37,815 bases of DNA from Labilithrix sp. (lineage in GTDB: Bacteria > Myxococcota_A > Polyangia > Polyangiales > Polyangiaceae). The translations under genes were made by a program, and so were the position numbers. The notes under the pieces are model-generated. The model saw only the letters and a list, made by a program, of their open reading frames with translations. It did no database searches and was not told the origin of the DNA. The stretch lies in NCBI GenBank assembly GCA_019637175.1, contig JAHBWD010000075.1, positions 1 to 37,815 of the forward strand, written 5' to 3'. Shown piece by piece: positions 1 to 7,149 of this stretch. Within the stretch, counting starts at the first letter, position 1, and each line of letters starts with the position of its first letter.

Positions 1-820
1 GGTCGTGAGGCGACTCGGCGATCACGCGCTCGAGATCCGCGAGGACGTCGCGAGAGACCATGAGCTCGCCGCCGACGCGCAGCACGCCTTCGGCGTCGCG
101 GCCGGCGCCGACGACGCCGATCGGCTCCTCGCGGGTCGCCGCCCACGGCGGCTCGCGCCCGACCTCGATCGCGCCCGCGTGCGAGGGGATCTCGCGCGAT
201 CGCTCGGCGGCGCCGTAGGCCGATGCATACGCATCGATCACCGCGTCGGCGACCTCGCCGGTCTCTCGCGCCACGCCGAGCGCCCGGAGCGAGAGCGGCT
301 CCCTCCCCATGAACGAAGGTCGATCGCGCACGGCGAACGGCGTCTCGACCGCCACGATCGCCTCGACGAGCGCGCGGCCGCTCTTCGTGTCGTGGGCGAA
401 CGAGACCGACGCGACGGGCGATCTCCGCGCGCTGATCCAGTCGCGATCGAAGTAGCGCGCGACCGCGCCCGCCTTGGTGATCGCGCCGAGGAGCGGCCGA
501 ACGTAGCGGTTGAGCAGCCGGCTCGGCGGGCAGGCCACGAGCGCGTCGGGCCGCGCGAGCGCGAGCTGCATCCACACCGAGCCCGGCCCGACGCGCGCCT
601 CGGCGCCGCCCGATCCGCGACGCGTCGTCGGCGTGTCCTCGGCCGCGCCAAGCTCGCTCGCCCGCTGGAACGCGCCGAGCACCACCGCCTCGTCCGCGGG
701 CACGGCCACGATCAGCTCCGCCGCGCCGCGGAGCGGCCGATCGAGCGCCGCGCACGAGAGCGCCGCGATCTCCGCCGCGGGCAAGGCGTCGAGCCGGACG
801 ACGCGCACCTCGGCCGCCAT
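1..820 (-). CDS. Lipoate/biotin-protein-ligase-like protein (partial, 3' end outside window)
   Basis: An open frame runs from ATG at 820 down to the window edge (273 codons, no stop). I recognise the biotin/lipoate A/B protein ligase fold: an RRGSGG segment like the RRxSGGG lipoyl-binding loop of LplA, then NRYVRPLL, then YFDRDWISA followed by VASVSFAHD. These enzymes attach lipoate or a related acid to carrier domains of 2-oxoacid dehydrogenases or the glycine cleavage H protein. The classic catalytic Lys is not clearly identifiable in what is visible, so substrate and activity are open. It diverges from the M20 peptidase with 51 bases between start codons. Codon use is strongly GC-ending, which supports a real gene. 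No clear ribosome site precedes the ATG. Confidence 0.72.
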   Translation of the reverse strand, partial: MAAEVRVVRLDALPAAEIAALSCAALDRPLRGAAELIVAVPADEAVVLGAFQRASELGAAEDTPTTRRGSGGAEARVGPGSVWMQLALARPDALVACPPSRLLNRYVRPLLGAITKAGAVARYFDRDWISARRSPVASVSFAHDTKSGRALVEAIVAVETPFAVRDRPSFMGREPLSLRALGVARETGEVADAVIDAYASAYGAAERSREIPSHAGAIEVGREPPWAATREEPIGVVGAGRDAEGVLRVGGELMVSRDVLADLERVIAESPHD

Positions 821-858
821 GACGCGCGATGATGGCACGAGTCGGCGGCGAACACGTG

Positions 859-864
859 TAATGT
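859..864 (+). promoter_or_regulatory. -10 box TAATGT, leaderless start for the M20 peptidase gene
   Basis: TAATGT ends 7 bases before GTG 872, so transcription should begin at or next to the start codon. No Shine-Dalgarno and no clear -35 are visible. Confidence 0.45.
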
Positions 865-871
865 TCGGCGC

Positions 872-2254
872 GTGAACGCGATCGACTGGAGCGCCGAGGG
901 CCGCACCTGCATCGACCTGCTCCGCGATCTGATCCGCATCCCGACGATCAACCGCGGCACGCGCGACGAGGGCGACGGCAACGAGCGGCCCGCGGCCGAG
1001 CGCGTCGCCGAGCACCTGCGCGCCGCCGGGATCGAGCCGAAGCTCTTCGAGAAGCAGAAGAACCGCACCAACGTCGTCGCGCGCGTCCGCGGCACGGGCG
1101 AAAAGCCCCCGCTCCTGCTCAACGCGCACCTCGACGTGGTCGAGGCCGACGCTTCGCGGTGGAAGCACGATCCGTTCGGCGGCGAGATCCACGACGGCTA
1201 CGTGTGGGGCCGCGGCGCGATCGACATGAAGCACATGGCGGCGATGAGCGCGTGCGTGATGGCGCTCGTCGCGCGCGACGCGCGGGAAGGCAAGAAGCTC
1301 TCGCGCGATCTGATCTTCGCCGCCGTCGCCGACGAAGAGTCGGGCTGCGAGCTCGGCAGCCTCTTCCTCGCCGACGAGCACGCCGACGAAGTGCGTGCAG
1401 AATACATGCTTGGGGAGATCGGCGCCTTCTCCCTCCACCTCTTCGGCCGCACCTTCTATCCGATCCAGGTCGCCGAGAAGGGCGTCTGCTGGGTGCGCGC
1501 GACCTACGAGGCGTCGCCGGGCCACGGGTCGATGCCCGATCCCGACAGCGCCGTCGTTCGCCTGGCCAAGGCGATCTCGCGCCTCGGGCGGCGCCGCCTC
1601 CCGATGCACCCCACGGCCGTGGTGACGCAGTTCATCCACGGGCTCGCGCGCGAGCTGCCGCGACCTCAGCAGCAGGTCTTGAAGCGGCTGACGACGCCTC
1701 AGGTCGCGGCCCTCATCCTCGACTACCTCGTCCGCGACCCCGGCCAGCGCCGATCGTTCGGGGCGATGCTTTCGAACACGGCGTCGCCCACGGTCGTCCG
1801 GGCGGGTTCGAAGGTGAACGTCATCCCCGGCCGCGCTTCGGTCGACATCGACGGGCGGACGCTCCCGGGCCAGTCGGAGGGCGCCTTCCTGGCCGAGCTA
1901 CGCGAGGCCCTCGGCGGCGATCCGCGCCTGGAGGTCCTCCGTTCGCTCCCCCCGGTCGAGGCCTCGAGCCAGACCCCGCTCTTCGACTGCCTCGCCGAGG
2001 TCGTGAAACGGAACGACCCCATGGGGCATCCGCTCCCCTACCTGATCCCCGGATTCACCGACGCCAAGGCGTACGCCCGCCTCGGAACGACCTGCTACGG
2101 CTTCGCCCCCGTCAAGTTCGACCCCACCGCGCCCACGGGCGAGCCGGTGAGCTTCACCCAGATGTATCACGGCCATGACGAGCGCGTCCCGGTCGACGGG
2201 CTCGTGTGGGGTCTACGCGTCCTTTACGAAGCGGTCACCACGTTCTGCGTCTGA
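872..2254 (+). CDS. M20/M25/M40 family metallopeptidase
   Basis: 460 residues. It shows the M20 signatures in order: NAHLDVVEAD (first metal His and following Asp), GRGAIDMKHM (bridging Asp region) and DEESG (catalytic and metal Glu). Family members hydrolyse peptides or acylated amino acids with two zinc ions in the cytoplasm; examples are carboxypeptidase G2, ArgE, DapE and human ACY1/PM20D1. The length fits single-subunit M20 enzymes with a dimerisation lid domain inserted in the middle. There is no signal peptide. The GTG at 872 is chosen because the protein begins with the usual helix and an RDLIRIPT motif, and a -10 box lies directly upstream. Which substrate it uses cannot be told from sequence. 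Confidence 0.9.
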   Translation: MNAIDWSAEGRTCIDLLRDLIRIPTINRGTRDEGDGNERPAAERVAEHLRAAGIEPKLFEKQKNRTNVVARVRGTGEKPPLLLNAHLDVVEADASRWKHDPFGGEIHDGYVWGRGAIDMKHMAAMSACVMALVARDAREGKKLSRDLIFAAVADEESGCELGSLFLADEHADEVRAEYMLGEIGAFSLHLFGRTFYPIQVAEKGVCWVRATYEASPGHGSMPDPDSAVVRLAKAISRLGRRRLPMHPTAVVTQFIHGLARELPRPQQQVLKRLTTPQVAALILDYLVRDPGQRRSFGAMLSNTASPTVVRAGSKVNVIPGRASVDIDGRTLPGQSEGAFLAELREALGGDPRLEVLRSLPPVEASSQTPLFDCLAEVVKRNDPMGHPLPYLIPGFTDAKAYARLGTTCYGFAPVKFDPTAPTGEPVSFTQMYHGHDERVPVDGLVWGLRVLYEAVTTFCV

Positions 2255-2268
2255 CGATACGCACGTAC

Positions 2269-2298
2269 TTGCTGTCCGAGGCCAGACTCGGATAGAAC
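2269..2298 (+). promoter_or_regulatory. Possible mglBA promoter (TTGCTG-N18-TAGAAC)
   Basis: A -35-like TTGCTG at 2269-2274 and TAGAAC at 2293-2298 with an 18-base spacer lie in the 131-base gap upstream of mglB. This would give a leader of about 80 bases. The match is moderate. Confidence 0.3.
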
Positions 2299-2385
2299 CG
2301 AAGCTGTCTCCCGTAGTTCCCACGCTAATCATGGGACGGCCCGGGGAAGGCGGACGACATCGCAGCCGGTCTGCGGAGGGTTCGG

Positions 2386-2868
2386 ATGGTCAATCCCCAG
2401 ATGGTGATGTACGAGGAGGAGTTCAATCAGATCCAGACGGTCGTCGACCGCCTGGTTCGAGATGCGAACGCCAAGGTCGTCTTCATCGTCGACAAGAACG
2501 GTCAGCTCATCGCGGCGGCCGGTGACATCGACAACGTCGACACGACGAGCCTCGCGTCGCTCACCGCCGGCAACATCGCCGCGACGGGCGGCATGGCGAA
2601 GCTCCTCAAGGAGAACGAGTTCGCCACCCAGTTCCACGAGGGTGAGAAGGCGAACATCCACATCCAGCTCGTCGGCAACCGGGTCATCCTCGTCGTCATC
2701 TTCGACTCTCGTTCGAGCCTCGGCCTCGTCCGGCTCCGCGTGAAGAAGGCGAGCGAGGAGCTCAATCACATCTTCGAGGCCCTGCTGAAGAAGGTGCAGG
2801 AGCCCGGCACCGACTCGCCGTTCGCCGAGATCACGGACGAGGACATCGACAACCTCTTCAACGACTGA
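2386..2868 (+). CDS. mglB: MglB-like Roadblock/LC7 GTPase-activating protein
   Basis: 160 residues, close to the length of Myxococcus xanthus MglB. The body is a single Roadblock/LC7 domain (about residues 8-130: VVFIVDKNGQLIAAAG strand pair, then SLASLTAGNIAAT helix, then a long C-terminal helix) with an acidic tail ending DNLFND. MglB is the GAP of the polarity GTPase MglA and excludes active MglA from the lagging cell pole. It directly precedes mglA, as in known mglBA operons, with a 49-base gap. The start is supported by GGAGGG five bases upstream of ATG 2386. The assignment by homology and synteny is firm; the role in this organism's motility is inferred. Confidence 0.95.
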   Translation: MVNPQMVMYEEEFNQIQTVVDRLVRDANAKVVFIVDKNGQLIAAAGDIDNVDTTSLASLTAGNIAATGGMAKLLKENEFATQFHEGEKANIHIQLVGNRVILVVIFDSRSSLGLVRLRVKKASEELNHIFEALLKKVQEPGTDSPFAEITDEDIDNLFND

Positions 2869-2917
2869 TGATGACCACGCCCCGCATGTTCGACCTCACC
2901 GCGAAAGAGATCATGCC

Positions 2918-3511
2918 ATGAGTTTCATCAACTACATGGCGCGTGAGATCAACTGCAAGTTGGTCTACTACGGGCCGGGTCTCTGCGGGAAAACCACCAA
3001 CCTGCAGTACATCTACGAGCGCACGAACCCCGAAGCGAAGGGCAAGATGATCAGCCTCGCGACGGAGACGGAGCGCACGCTCTTCTTCGACTTCCTCCCG
3101 CTCTCGCTCGGCGAGATCCGCGGGTTCAAGACGCGCTTCCACCTCTACACGGTGCCCGGGCAGGTGTTCTACGACGCCTCGCGGAAGCTGATCTTGAAGG
3201 GCGTCGACGGCGTCGTCTTCGTCGCCGACTCGCAGATCGAGCGCACGGAGGCGAACCTCGAGTCGGTCGAGAACCTCCGCACGAACCTCGCCGAGCAGGG
3301 CTACTCGCTCGACAAGCTCCCGTACGTCGTCCAGTACAACAAGCGCGATCTGCCGAACGTCGCGTCGGTCGACGAGCTTCGTCAGATGCTCAACCCGACG
3401 AACGTGCCCGACTTCGAGGCCGTGGCGCGAACCGGCGTCGGCGTGTTCGACACGCTGAAGGCCGTCGCGAAGCTCGTGCTCACCGAGCTGAAAAAGGGCG
3501 GCTCCTCGTAG
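2918..3511 (+). CDS. mglA: MglA polarity GTPase
   Basis: 197 residues, a Ras-like small GTPase. The P-loop is GPGLCGKTT (19-27), switch I holds TETERT with Arg53, the switch II motif is TVPGQ (78-82) with Thr in place of the usual Asp, and the base-recognition motif is NKRD (141-144). Arg53, Thr78 and Gln82 fall at the same numbers as the catalytic and signature residues reported for M. xanthus MglA. Active MglA-GTP sits at the leading pole and drives gliding and type IV pilus activity. It follows mglB and is followed by a strong GC hairpin and TTGTT. Every key residue is present, so it should be active. Confidence 0.96.
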   Translation: MSFINYMAREINCKLVYYGPGLCGKTTNLQYIYERTNPEAKGKMISLATETERTLFFDFLPLSLGEIRGFKTRFHLYTVPGQVFYDASRKLILKGVDGVVFVADSQIERTEANLESVENLRTNLAEQGYSLDKLPYVVQYNKRDLPNVASVDELRQMLNPTNVPDFEAVARTGVGVFDTLKAVAKLVLTELKKGGSS

Positions 3512-3520
3512 CGTCCCCCT

Positions 3521-3548
3521 CGCCGCGCGCCGAGCGCGCGGCGTTGTT
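3521..3548 (+). terminator. Hairpin terminator after mglA
   Basis: A perfect 10-bp GC stem (3521-3530 with 3534-3543), a three-base CGA loop and a short TTGTT tract, 9 bases after the mglA stop. The T tract is short, so termination may be partial. Confidence 0.6.
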
Positions 3549-3579
3549 CGAAGAGCTCAGCAGCGATGCGGTCGCGCCC

Positions 3580-3708
3580 TCAGGTCGCGCGATGCGACTG
3601 ATAGATGCGCGAGCGGCGGCCGCGATCCTTGGCCTTGAGCTTCGCGCGGAAGCGGTTGGTCTTGCTGCGGGTGGACTTGCGCGGCTTCTTGGAAAGAATG
3701 AGATACAT
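3580..3708 (-). CDS. Very small basic protein, ribosomal-protein-like (42 aa)
   Basis: 42 residues, 16 of them Lys or Arg, with the run SKKPRKSTRSKTNRFRAKLK and then a GRRSR patch. The start at 3708 is strongly supported by GAGGAAAAGG seven to eight bases before the ATG. The composition and the spaced basic pattern resemble very small ribosomal or ribosome-associated proteins such as the AURKAIP1/COX24-type or THX-type families, but I cannot assign it to one. It lies between mglA and a lipoprotein gene on the opposite strand, and its start is only 33 bases from the divergent lipoprotein start. A long antisense frame covers it, so automated callers could miss it. Existence is likely; function is inferred from composition only. 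Confidence 0.65.
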   Translation of the reverse strand: MYLILSKKPRKSTRSKTNRFRAKLKAKDRGRRSRIYQSHRAT

Positions 3709-3741
3709 GGCCTTTTCCTCGAGGACGGAGGGGAATACCCG

Positions 3742-4722
3742 ATGAGCCTCGGGCGGGCAAGCCCTCTGGTCGTGGGGGCCCTGGTGGTGGCCCTCGCCGT
3801 GAGCTGCCGGTCGCCGACCCAGATCGTCATCGACGCGCGGACGAACGTCGTCTTCAGAGACGGCATGGCGGTCACCTTCACGGTCGGAAGGCCTGGAGAA
3901 ACCGAGGCGGCGCGGCCCTCGACCGAGACGCGAAGGCCCTGGGGCCCCGACGGGAGCGTGGGCTCGCTCGTGGTCGTCCCCCGCAACGCCAACGACGCTC
4001 CACTCGCGGTCAAGCTCGTGCTCGGCATCGGGCGCGATCCGCGCGACTGCTCGGTCGCCAACCCCGAGCGCTGCATCATCGCGCGGCGTCGACTGCGCTA
4101 CGCGCCGCACGACCGCCTCGATCTGCCCGTGACCCTCTACGCGGCCTGCGAGGGCGTCCCCTGCACCGAGGACTCGACGTGCAACCACCTCGGCCAGTGC
4201 GTCGACGCCTCCGTCGATCCCGCGAGCTGCGACGGCCCGACCGGGTGCAGCGTCCCCGGCGATCCGCCGCTCACGGACGGCGGTCTCGCCGCGCCCGACG
4301 GATCGATCGACGCGACCGCGGAGGACGCGACGCCGGACGGCGCTTCGGTCGACGCAGCAGACGCCTCCGAAGGCGGTACGGGGCCTACGCCGGGGAGGGT
4401 CGACTGCGTCAGCACGAGCTGCGATCTCTCGGGCGGAGGCACGAAGTGCTGCTACTACCCGCTCGAGGCGAGGGGCGAGTGCATCCCGGTCGGCTCACCC
4501 TGCACCGGCGGCCTCGCGCGGCACGTTCTCTGCGACGACAACGCCGACTGCCAGGCGGGCTCGACCTGCTGCGCCACGGCGAGCGCCTTCGCATGCAACA
4601 GCGATTGCAGCGGTCCGCAAACGGCCAAGGTCTGTCATGTCGCAGGTCAAGCGGCTTGCAGCGCGAGCGAGACGTGCAAGGGCGAGCCCACCGGGCACTA
4701 CCGGACGTGCAGCCCGCCGTGA
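3742..4722 (+). CDS. Cys-rich putative lipoprotein
   Basis: 326 residues from ATG 3742, which has GGAGGGG about 8 bases upstream; the frame is open further upstream but over the antisense small gene. The N-terminus is a type II signal with the lipobox at LAVSC (Cys22). Residues about 25-130 form a domain with three Cys; then comes an EDSTCNHLGQC motif, an Asp/Ala/Gly-rich linker (about 175-230) and a C-terminal block with many Cys pairs (CDDNADCQAGSTCC and similar). Such C-x-x-D-x-x-C motifs are common in myxobacterial surface proteins and probably form disulfide knots. No enzymatic motif is visible. It is probably an outer-membrane lipoprotein of unknown role. Confidence 0.8.
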   Translation: MSLGRASPLVVGALVVALAVSCRSPTQIVIDARTNVVFRDGMAVTFTVGRPGETEAARPSTETRRPWGPDGSVGSLVVVPRNANDAPLAVKLVLGIGRDPRDCSVANPERCIIARRRLRYAPHDRLDLPVTLYAACEGVPCTEDSTCNHLGQCVDASVDPASCDGPTGCSVPGDPPLTDGGLAAPDGSIDATAEDATPDGASVDAADASEGGTGPTPGRVDCVSTSCDLSGGGTKCCYYPLEARGECIPVGSPCTGGLARHVLCDDNADCQAGSTCCATASAFACNSDCSGPQTAKVCHVAGQAACSASETCKGEPTGHYRTCSPP

Positions 4723-4735
4723 CGAGCGCGCGTGG

Positions 4736-4741
4736 TATGCT
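4736..4741 (+). promoter_or_regulatory. -10 box TATGCT upstream of queD
   Basis: TATGCT ends 9 bases before the TTG start at 4751, so the transcript would have at most a few leader bases. No -35 or Shine-Dalgarno is evident. Confidence 0.4.
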
Positions 4742-4750
4742 CCGCGCGCC

Positions 4751-5113
4751 TTGAACGTTCGCCTCGTCCACGAGTTTCGTTTCGAAGCCGCCCACCGGCT
4801 GCCCAGGGTGCCGAAGGGGCACAAGTGCGAGCGGCTGCACGGCCACTCGTTCAAGGTCGAGCTCACCGTGAGCGGGCCAGTCGATCCCGAGACGGGGTGG
4901 TTCATCGACTTCGGCGACATCTACGAGGTGTGGAAGCCCCTCTGGGATCAGCTCGACCACAACTACTTGAACGACGTCGCCGGGCTCGAGAACCCGACGA
5001 GCGAGATCCTCGCGAAATGGATCTGGGACGCGATGAAGCCGAAGCTCCCCTCGCTCTCGCAGGTGACGATCTTCGAGACGTGCGACGCGCGCTGCGAATA
5101 CCAAGGGAGCTGA
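4751..5113 (+). CDS. queD: 6-carboxytetrahydropterin synthase (QueD/PTPS family)
   Basis: 120 residues from a TTG start. Zinc ligands are visible as His15 (FEAAHRL) and His30/His32 (LHGHSF), with the nucleophilic Cys26 just before. WFIDFGD, LDHNYLND and PTSEILAKWIW are family motifs, and a C-terminal FETC supplies the pterin-anchoring Glu. QueD converts 7,8-dihydroneopterin triphosphate to 6-carboxy-5,6,7,8-tetrahydropterin in queuosine/7-deazaguanine synthesis. The TTG is preferred because upstream codons in this frame are Arg/Ala-rich noncoding sequence and the family begins right here. The next gene starts 3 bases after the stop, so the two are probably cotranscribed. A sepiapterin or PTPS-III activity cannot be excluded. 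Confidence 0.9.
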   Translation: MNVRLVHEFRFEAAHRLPRVPKGHKCERLHGHSFKVELTVSGPVDPETGWFIDFGDIYEVWKPLWDQLDHNYLNDVAGLENPTSEILAKWIWDAMKPKLPSLSQVTIFETCDARCEYQGS

Positions 5114-5116
5114 TCG

Positions 5117-5413
5117 GTGCCCAAGGTCCTCGTCTGCCGGTGCGAAGACGTCACGCTGCACGAGCTCGAAGAGGCGATCGCGCGCGGCCACGACGACATC
5201 GAGTCGCTCAAGCGCTACACGGGCTTCGGCACCGGCTGGTGCCAGGGCAAGTCGTGCGTCGCGCTGTGCGCGCGCCTGCTCGCGGAGCGCGGAGGCGACG
5301 CGACGATGCCGTTCACGCCGCGACCTCCGTTCCACCCGCTGACGCTCGCGGATCTCGCGGGCCTCGCCGAGGTCGCCGAGCAAGACGCGCGCGACGGTCG
5401 CCCGCCCCACTGA
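5117..5413 (+). CDS. BFD-like [2Fe-2S]-binding protein
   Basis: 98 residues. The first half is a bacterioferritin-associated-ferredoxin (Fer2_BFD) domain with Cys7-x-Cys9 and Cys42-x4-Cys47, the usual four cluster ligands, around a GFGTGWCQGKSC motif. The same domain often sits as a stand-alone subunit or C-terminal module of FAD-dependent amine or opine dehydrogenases (HcnA/OoxA-type). The remaining 45 residues are Pro-rich with a predicted short helix, as in those subunits (PPFHPLTLADLA). It starts with GTG three bases after queD. No dehydrogenase partner is in the window, so its redox partner is unknown. Confidence 0.85.
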   Translation: MPKVLVCRCEDVTLHELEEAIARGHDDIESLKRYTGFGTGWCQGKSCVALCARLLAERGGDATMPFTPRPPFHPLTLADLAGLAEVAEQDARDGRPPH

Positions 5414-5418
5414 CCTGC

Positions 5419-5424
5419 TACGCT
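5419..5424 (+). promoter_or_regulatory. -10 box TACGCT, leaderless start for the zinc-ribbon protein gene
   Basis: TACGCT ends 8 bases before ATG 5433; no Shine-Dalgarno precedes the ATG. Confidence 0.45.
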
Positions 5425-5432
5425 GTTCGGCG

Positions 5433-5816
5433 ATGGATCAGCCCGGCGTCGCCTGCACGAACTGCGGCAAGAACATGACGACGGACGATCTCCGGCGCAC
5501 GAGCTGCGTGCACTGCGGTCAGGTGCTCGCGCACCACGCGCGCGCCGCGCAGCAGGTGGCGGTGATCAACCAGATGATGGGCCAGTACATGGCGGGCGCC
5601 CCGCCGCCGATCCCGCCGATGATGGTCGGCCAGATCCCTCCGATGATGGGCAACCCGATGATGGGCAACCCTTACGTCGCCGCGCAGATGAACGCCGTGA
5701 ACCAAGGCGTGAAGACGGCGGCGATGAGCGTCGTGCTCGTGAGCGTCATCATCGGGGTCGTGGTCGTGGTGCTCGCCGTGGGCGGGATCGTCGCCTTCGC
5801 CCTCGTCGGCCGGTGA
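5433..5816 (+). CDS. Zinc-ribbon membrane protein with Met/Pro/Gly-rich linker
   Basis: 127 residues. An N-terminal zinc ribbon uses CTNCGK and CVHCGQ (Cys8, Cys11, Cys25, Cys28). A central linker (about 48-85) is rich in Met, Pro and Gly, with repeats of PPMM and MMGNP; at DNA level a 15-base unit is tandemly duplicated near 5640-5670. One C-terminal transmembrane helix follows (about 99-125). It is probably tail-anchored with the ribbon in the cytoplasm. No function is assignable. The Met-rich stretch could bind copper(I), but that is only a thought from composition. Confidence 0.75.
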   Translation: MDQPGVACTNCGKNMTTDDLRRTSCVHCGQVLAHHARAAQQVAVINQMMGQYMAGAPPPIPPMMVGQIPPMMGNPMMGNPYVAAQMNAVNQGVKTAAMSVVLVSVIIGVVVVVLAVGGIVAFALVGR

Positions 5817-5919
5817 GAACGCGACGCGCCTACGCGCGTAGCCGCATGCGCGGAGGGGCGCCAAGTGCCGGAAATGACGCGCCTCCACCAAGTGGTTCAA
5901 CCATTGCACCACCGGGAGC

Positions 5920-6339
5920 ATGGCCCGCCGCGACCCCTTCCGCGTCCTCCGAGCCCTGCTCGCCGGAGGCGCGGCGACGCTCGCCGATCTCGCCGTGCTC
6001 GCGCTCCTCGTCTCGGTCGCCGGGATCGATCCTCGGCTCGCGAACGCGCCCGCGCTGCTCGCGGGCGGCGTCGTCAATTTCCTCGGCAACCGTCACTTCG
6101 CGTTTCGCGCGACGGCCGGATCGCTCGCCCGGCAAGCGACGCTCTACACGCTCGTCGAGATCATCGCCCTCGCGCTGAACGGCGTGCTCTTCGACGTGGT
6201 GATGCGCGTCGCCGGCGGACACGTCGCGTGGGCGTACGTCGCCGTCCGCCTCGCGACGAGCCACGCGGTCTTCCTCGGCTGGAGCTACCCGCTCTGGCGC
6301 CTCGTCTTCCGCGTGCCACGCAAGGCGGAGGCGGTGTAG
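5920..6339 (+). CDS. GtrA-like membrane protein
   Basis: 139 residues with four predicted transmembrane helices and the family motif NFLGNRHFAFR between helices 2 and 3. GtrA-family proteins are thought to flip or assist undecaprenyl-phosphate-linked sugars in cell-surface polysaccharide modification. The length is typical. Start at ATG 5920, preceded by GGGAG very close to the codon. It is followed 9 bases later by the SDR gene, so cotranscription is likely although no functional link is apparent. No glycosyltransferase partner is in the window. Confidence 0.85.
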   Translation: MARRDPFRVLRALLAGGAATLADLAVLALLVSVAGIDPRLANAPALLAGGVVNFLGNRHFAFRATAGSLARQATLYTLVEIIALALNGVLFDVVMRVAGGHVAWAYVAVRLATSHAVFLGWSYPLWRLVFRVPRKAEAV

Positions 6340-6348
6340 AAGCGGCTC

Positions 6349-7149
6349 ATGCAGACCGTCTTCGCCCCGAACCTCCTCGCAGGAAAAGTCGCGCTCGTCA
6401 CCGGCGGCGGCAGCGGCATCGGCGCCGGCATCGCCAAGCTCTTCGCCGAGCATGGCGCCAAGGTGTCGCTCGTCGGGCGCACCGTGCAGAAGCTCGAGAG
6501 CGTCGCCGGCGAGATCGCCGCGGCCGGCGGCGAGGCGATGGTGCACGCGGCCGACGTGCGCGACTTCGCCCTCCTCGACGAGGCCTTCGCCGCGACCGTG
6601 AAGCGCTTCGGTCGCCTCGATCTGCTGGTCAACAGCGCGGCAGGCAACTTCCTCTCGCCCGCGGCGAACCTGAGCGCCAACGGCTTCCGCGCCGTCATCG
6701 ACATCGACCTCTGCGGGACGTTCAACGCGTGCCGAGCCGCGTTTCCTCATCTGTCGAAGCAGGGCGGCTCCATCGTGAGCATCACGGCCACACAGGCCGA
6801 CGTCCCCACGCCCCTCCAGGTGCACGCCGGCGCGGCGAAGGCCGGCATCGCCAAGCTCACGCGCGATCTCGCGCTCGAGTGGGGCCGCGTGGGCATCCGC
6901 GTCAACGCAGTCGCGCCCGGCCCGATCGAGAACACCGAAGGGATGAGCCGCCTCGCGCCAGGCACCACGGCCGACAGCCTCAAGAAGCGCGTGCCCCTCC
7001 AGCGCTACGGCACGATCGAGGAGATCGCCGCGGCCGTCCTCTATCTCGTGTCGCCGGCGGGCGCCTACGTCACGGGCTCGACGCTGCTCGTCGACGGCGG
7101 CACGTCGCTGATCGGCGCCGGGCCCTTCCTCGACATGATGGGCGCCTGA
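6349..7149 (+). CDS. SDR oxidoreductase, 2,4-dienoyl-CoA-reductase type
   Basis: 266 residues. A Rossmann fold starts with TGGGSGIGAGIA (NADPH site), then NSAAGNF in place of the usual NNAG, and a C-terminal DGG. The classic YxxxK is replaced by HAGAAKAGI: Tyr is absent but Lys is kept. That pattern, with NSAAGNFLSP, RVNAVAPGPIENTEG and YVTGSTLLVDGG, is the one seen in DECR1/DECR2 2,4-dienoyl-CoA reductases, which reduce 2,4-dienoyl-CoA during degradation of unsaturated fatty acids. It is therefore an auxiliary beta-oxidation enzyme by homology. Its last 85 bases overlap the convergent heme A synthase gene. Confidence 0.88.
   Translation: MQTVFAPNLLAGKVALVTGGGSGIGAGIAKLFAEHGAKVSLVGRTVQKLESVAGEIAAAGGEAMVHAADVRDFALLDEAFAATVKRFGRLDLLVNSAAGNFLSPAANLSANGFRAVIDIDLCGTFNACRAAFPHLSKQGGSIVSITATQADVPTPLQVHAGAAKAGIAKLTRDLALEWGRVGIRVNAVAPGPIENTEGMSRLAPGTTADSLKKRVPLQRYGTIEEIAAAVLYLVSPAGAYVTGSTLLVDGGTSLIGAGPFLDMMGA

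Noticed and set aside
5830..5841. Palindrome CTACGCGCGTAG after the zinc-ribbon gene.
   Set aside because: Perfect but only 12 bases with no loop, repeat or T tract; likely chance in GC-rich sequence.
5893..5908. Sigma54-like TGG-N10-GC arrangement (TGGTTCA-N4-TTGCA) before the GtrA-like gene.
   Set aside because: The GG/GC spacing fits, but transcription would start at about 5919, at the ATG itself, removing the only ribosome site, and no enhancer-binding protein site is visible. A chance match is more likely.
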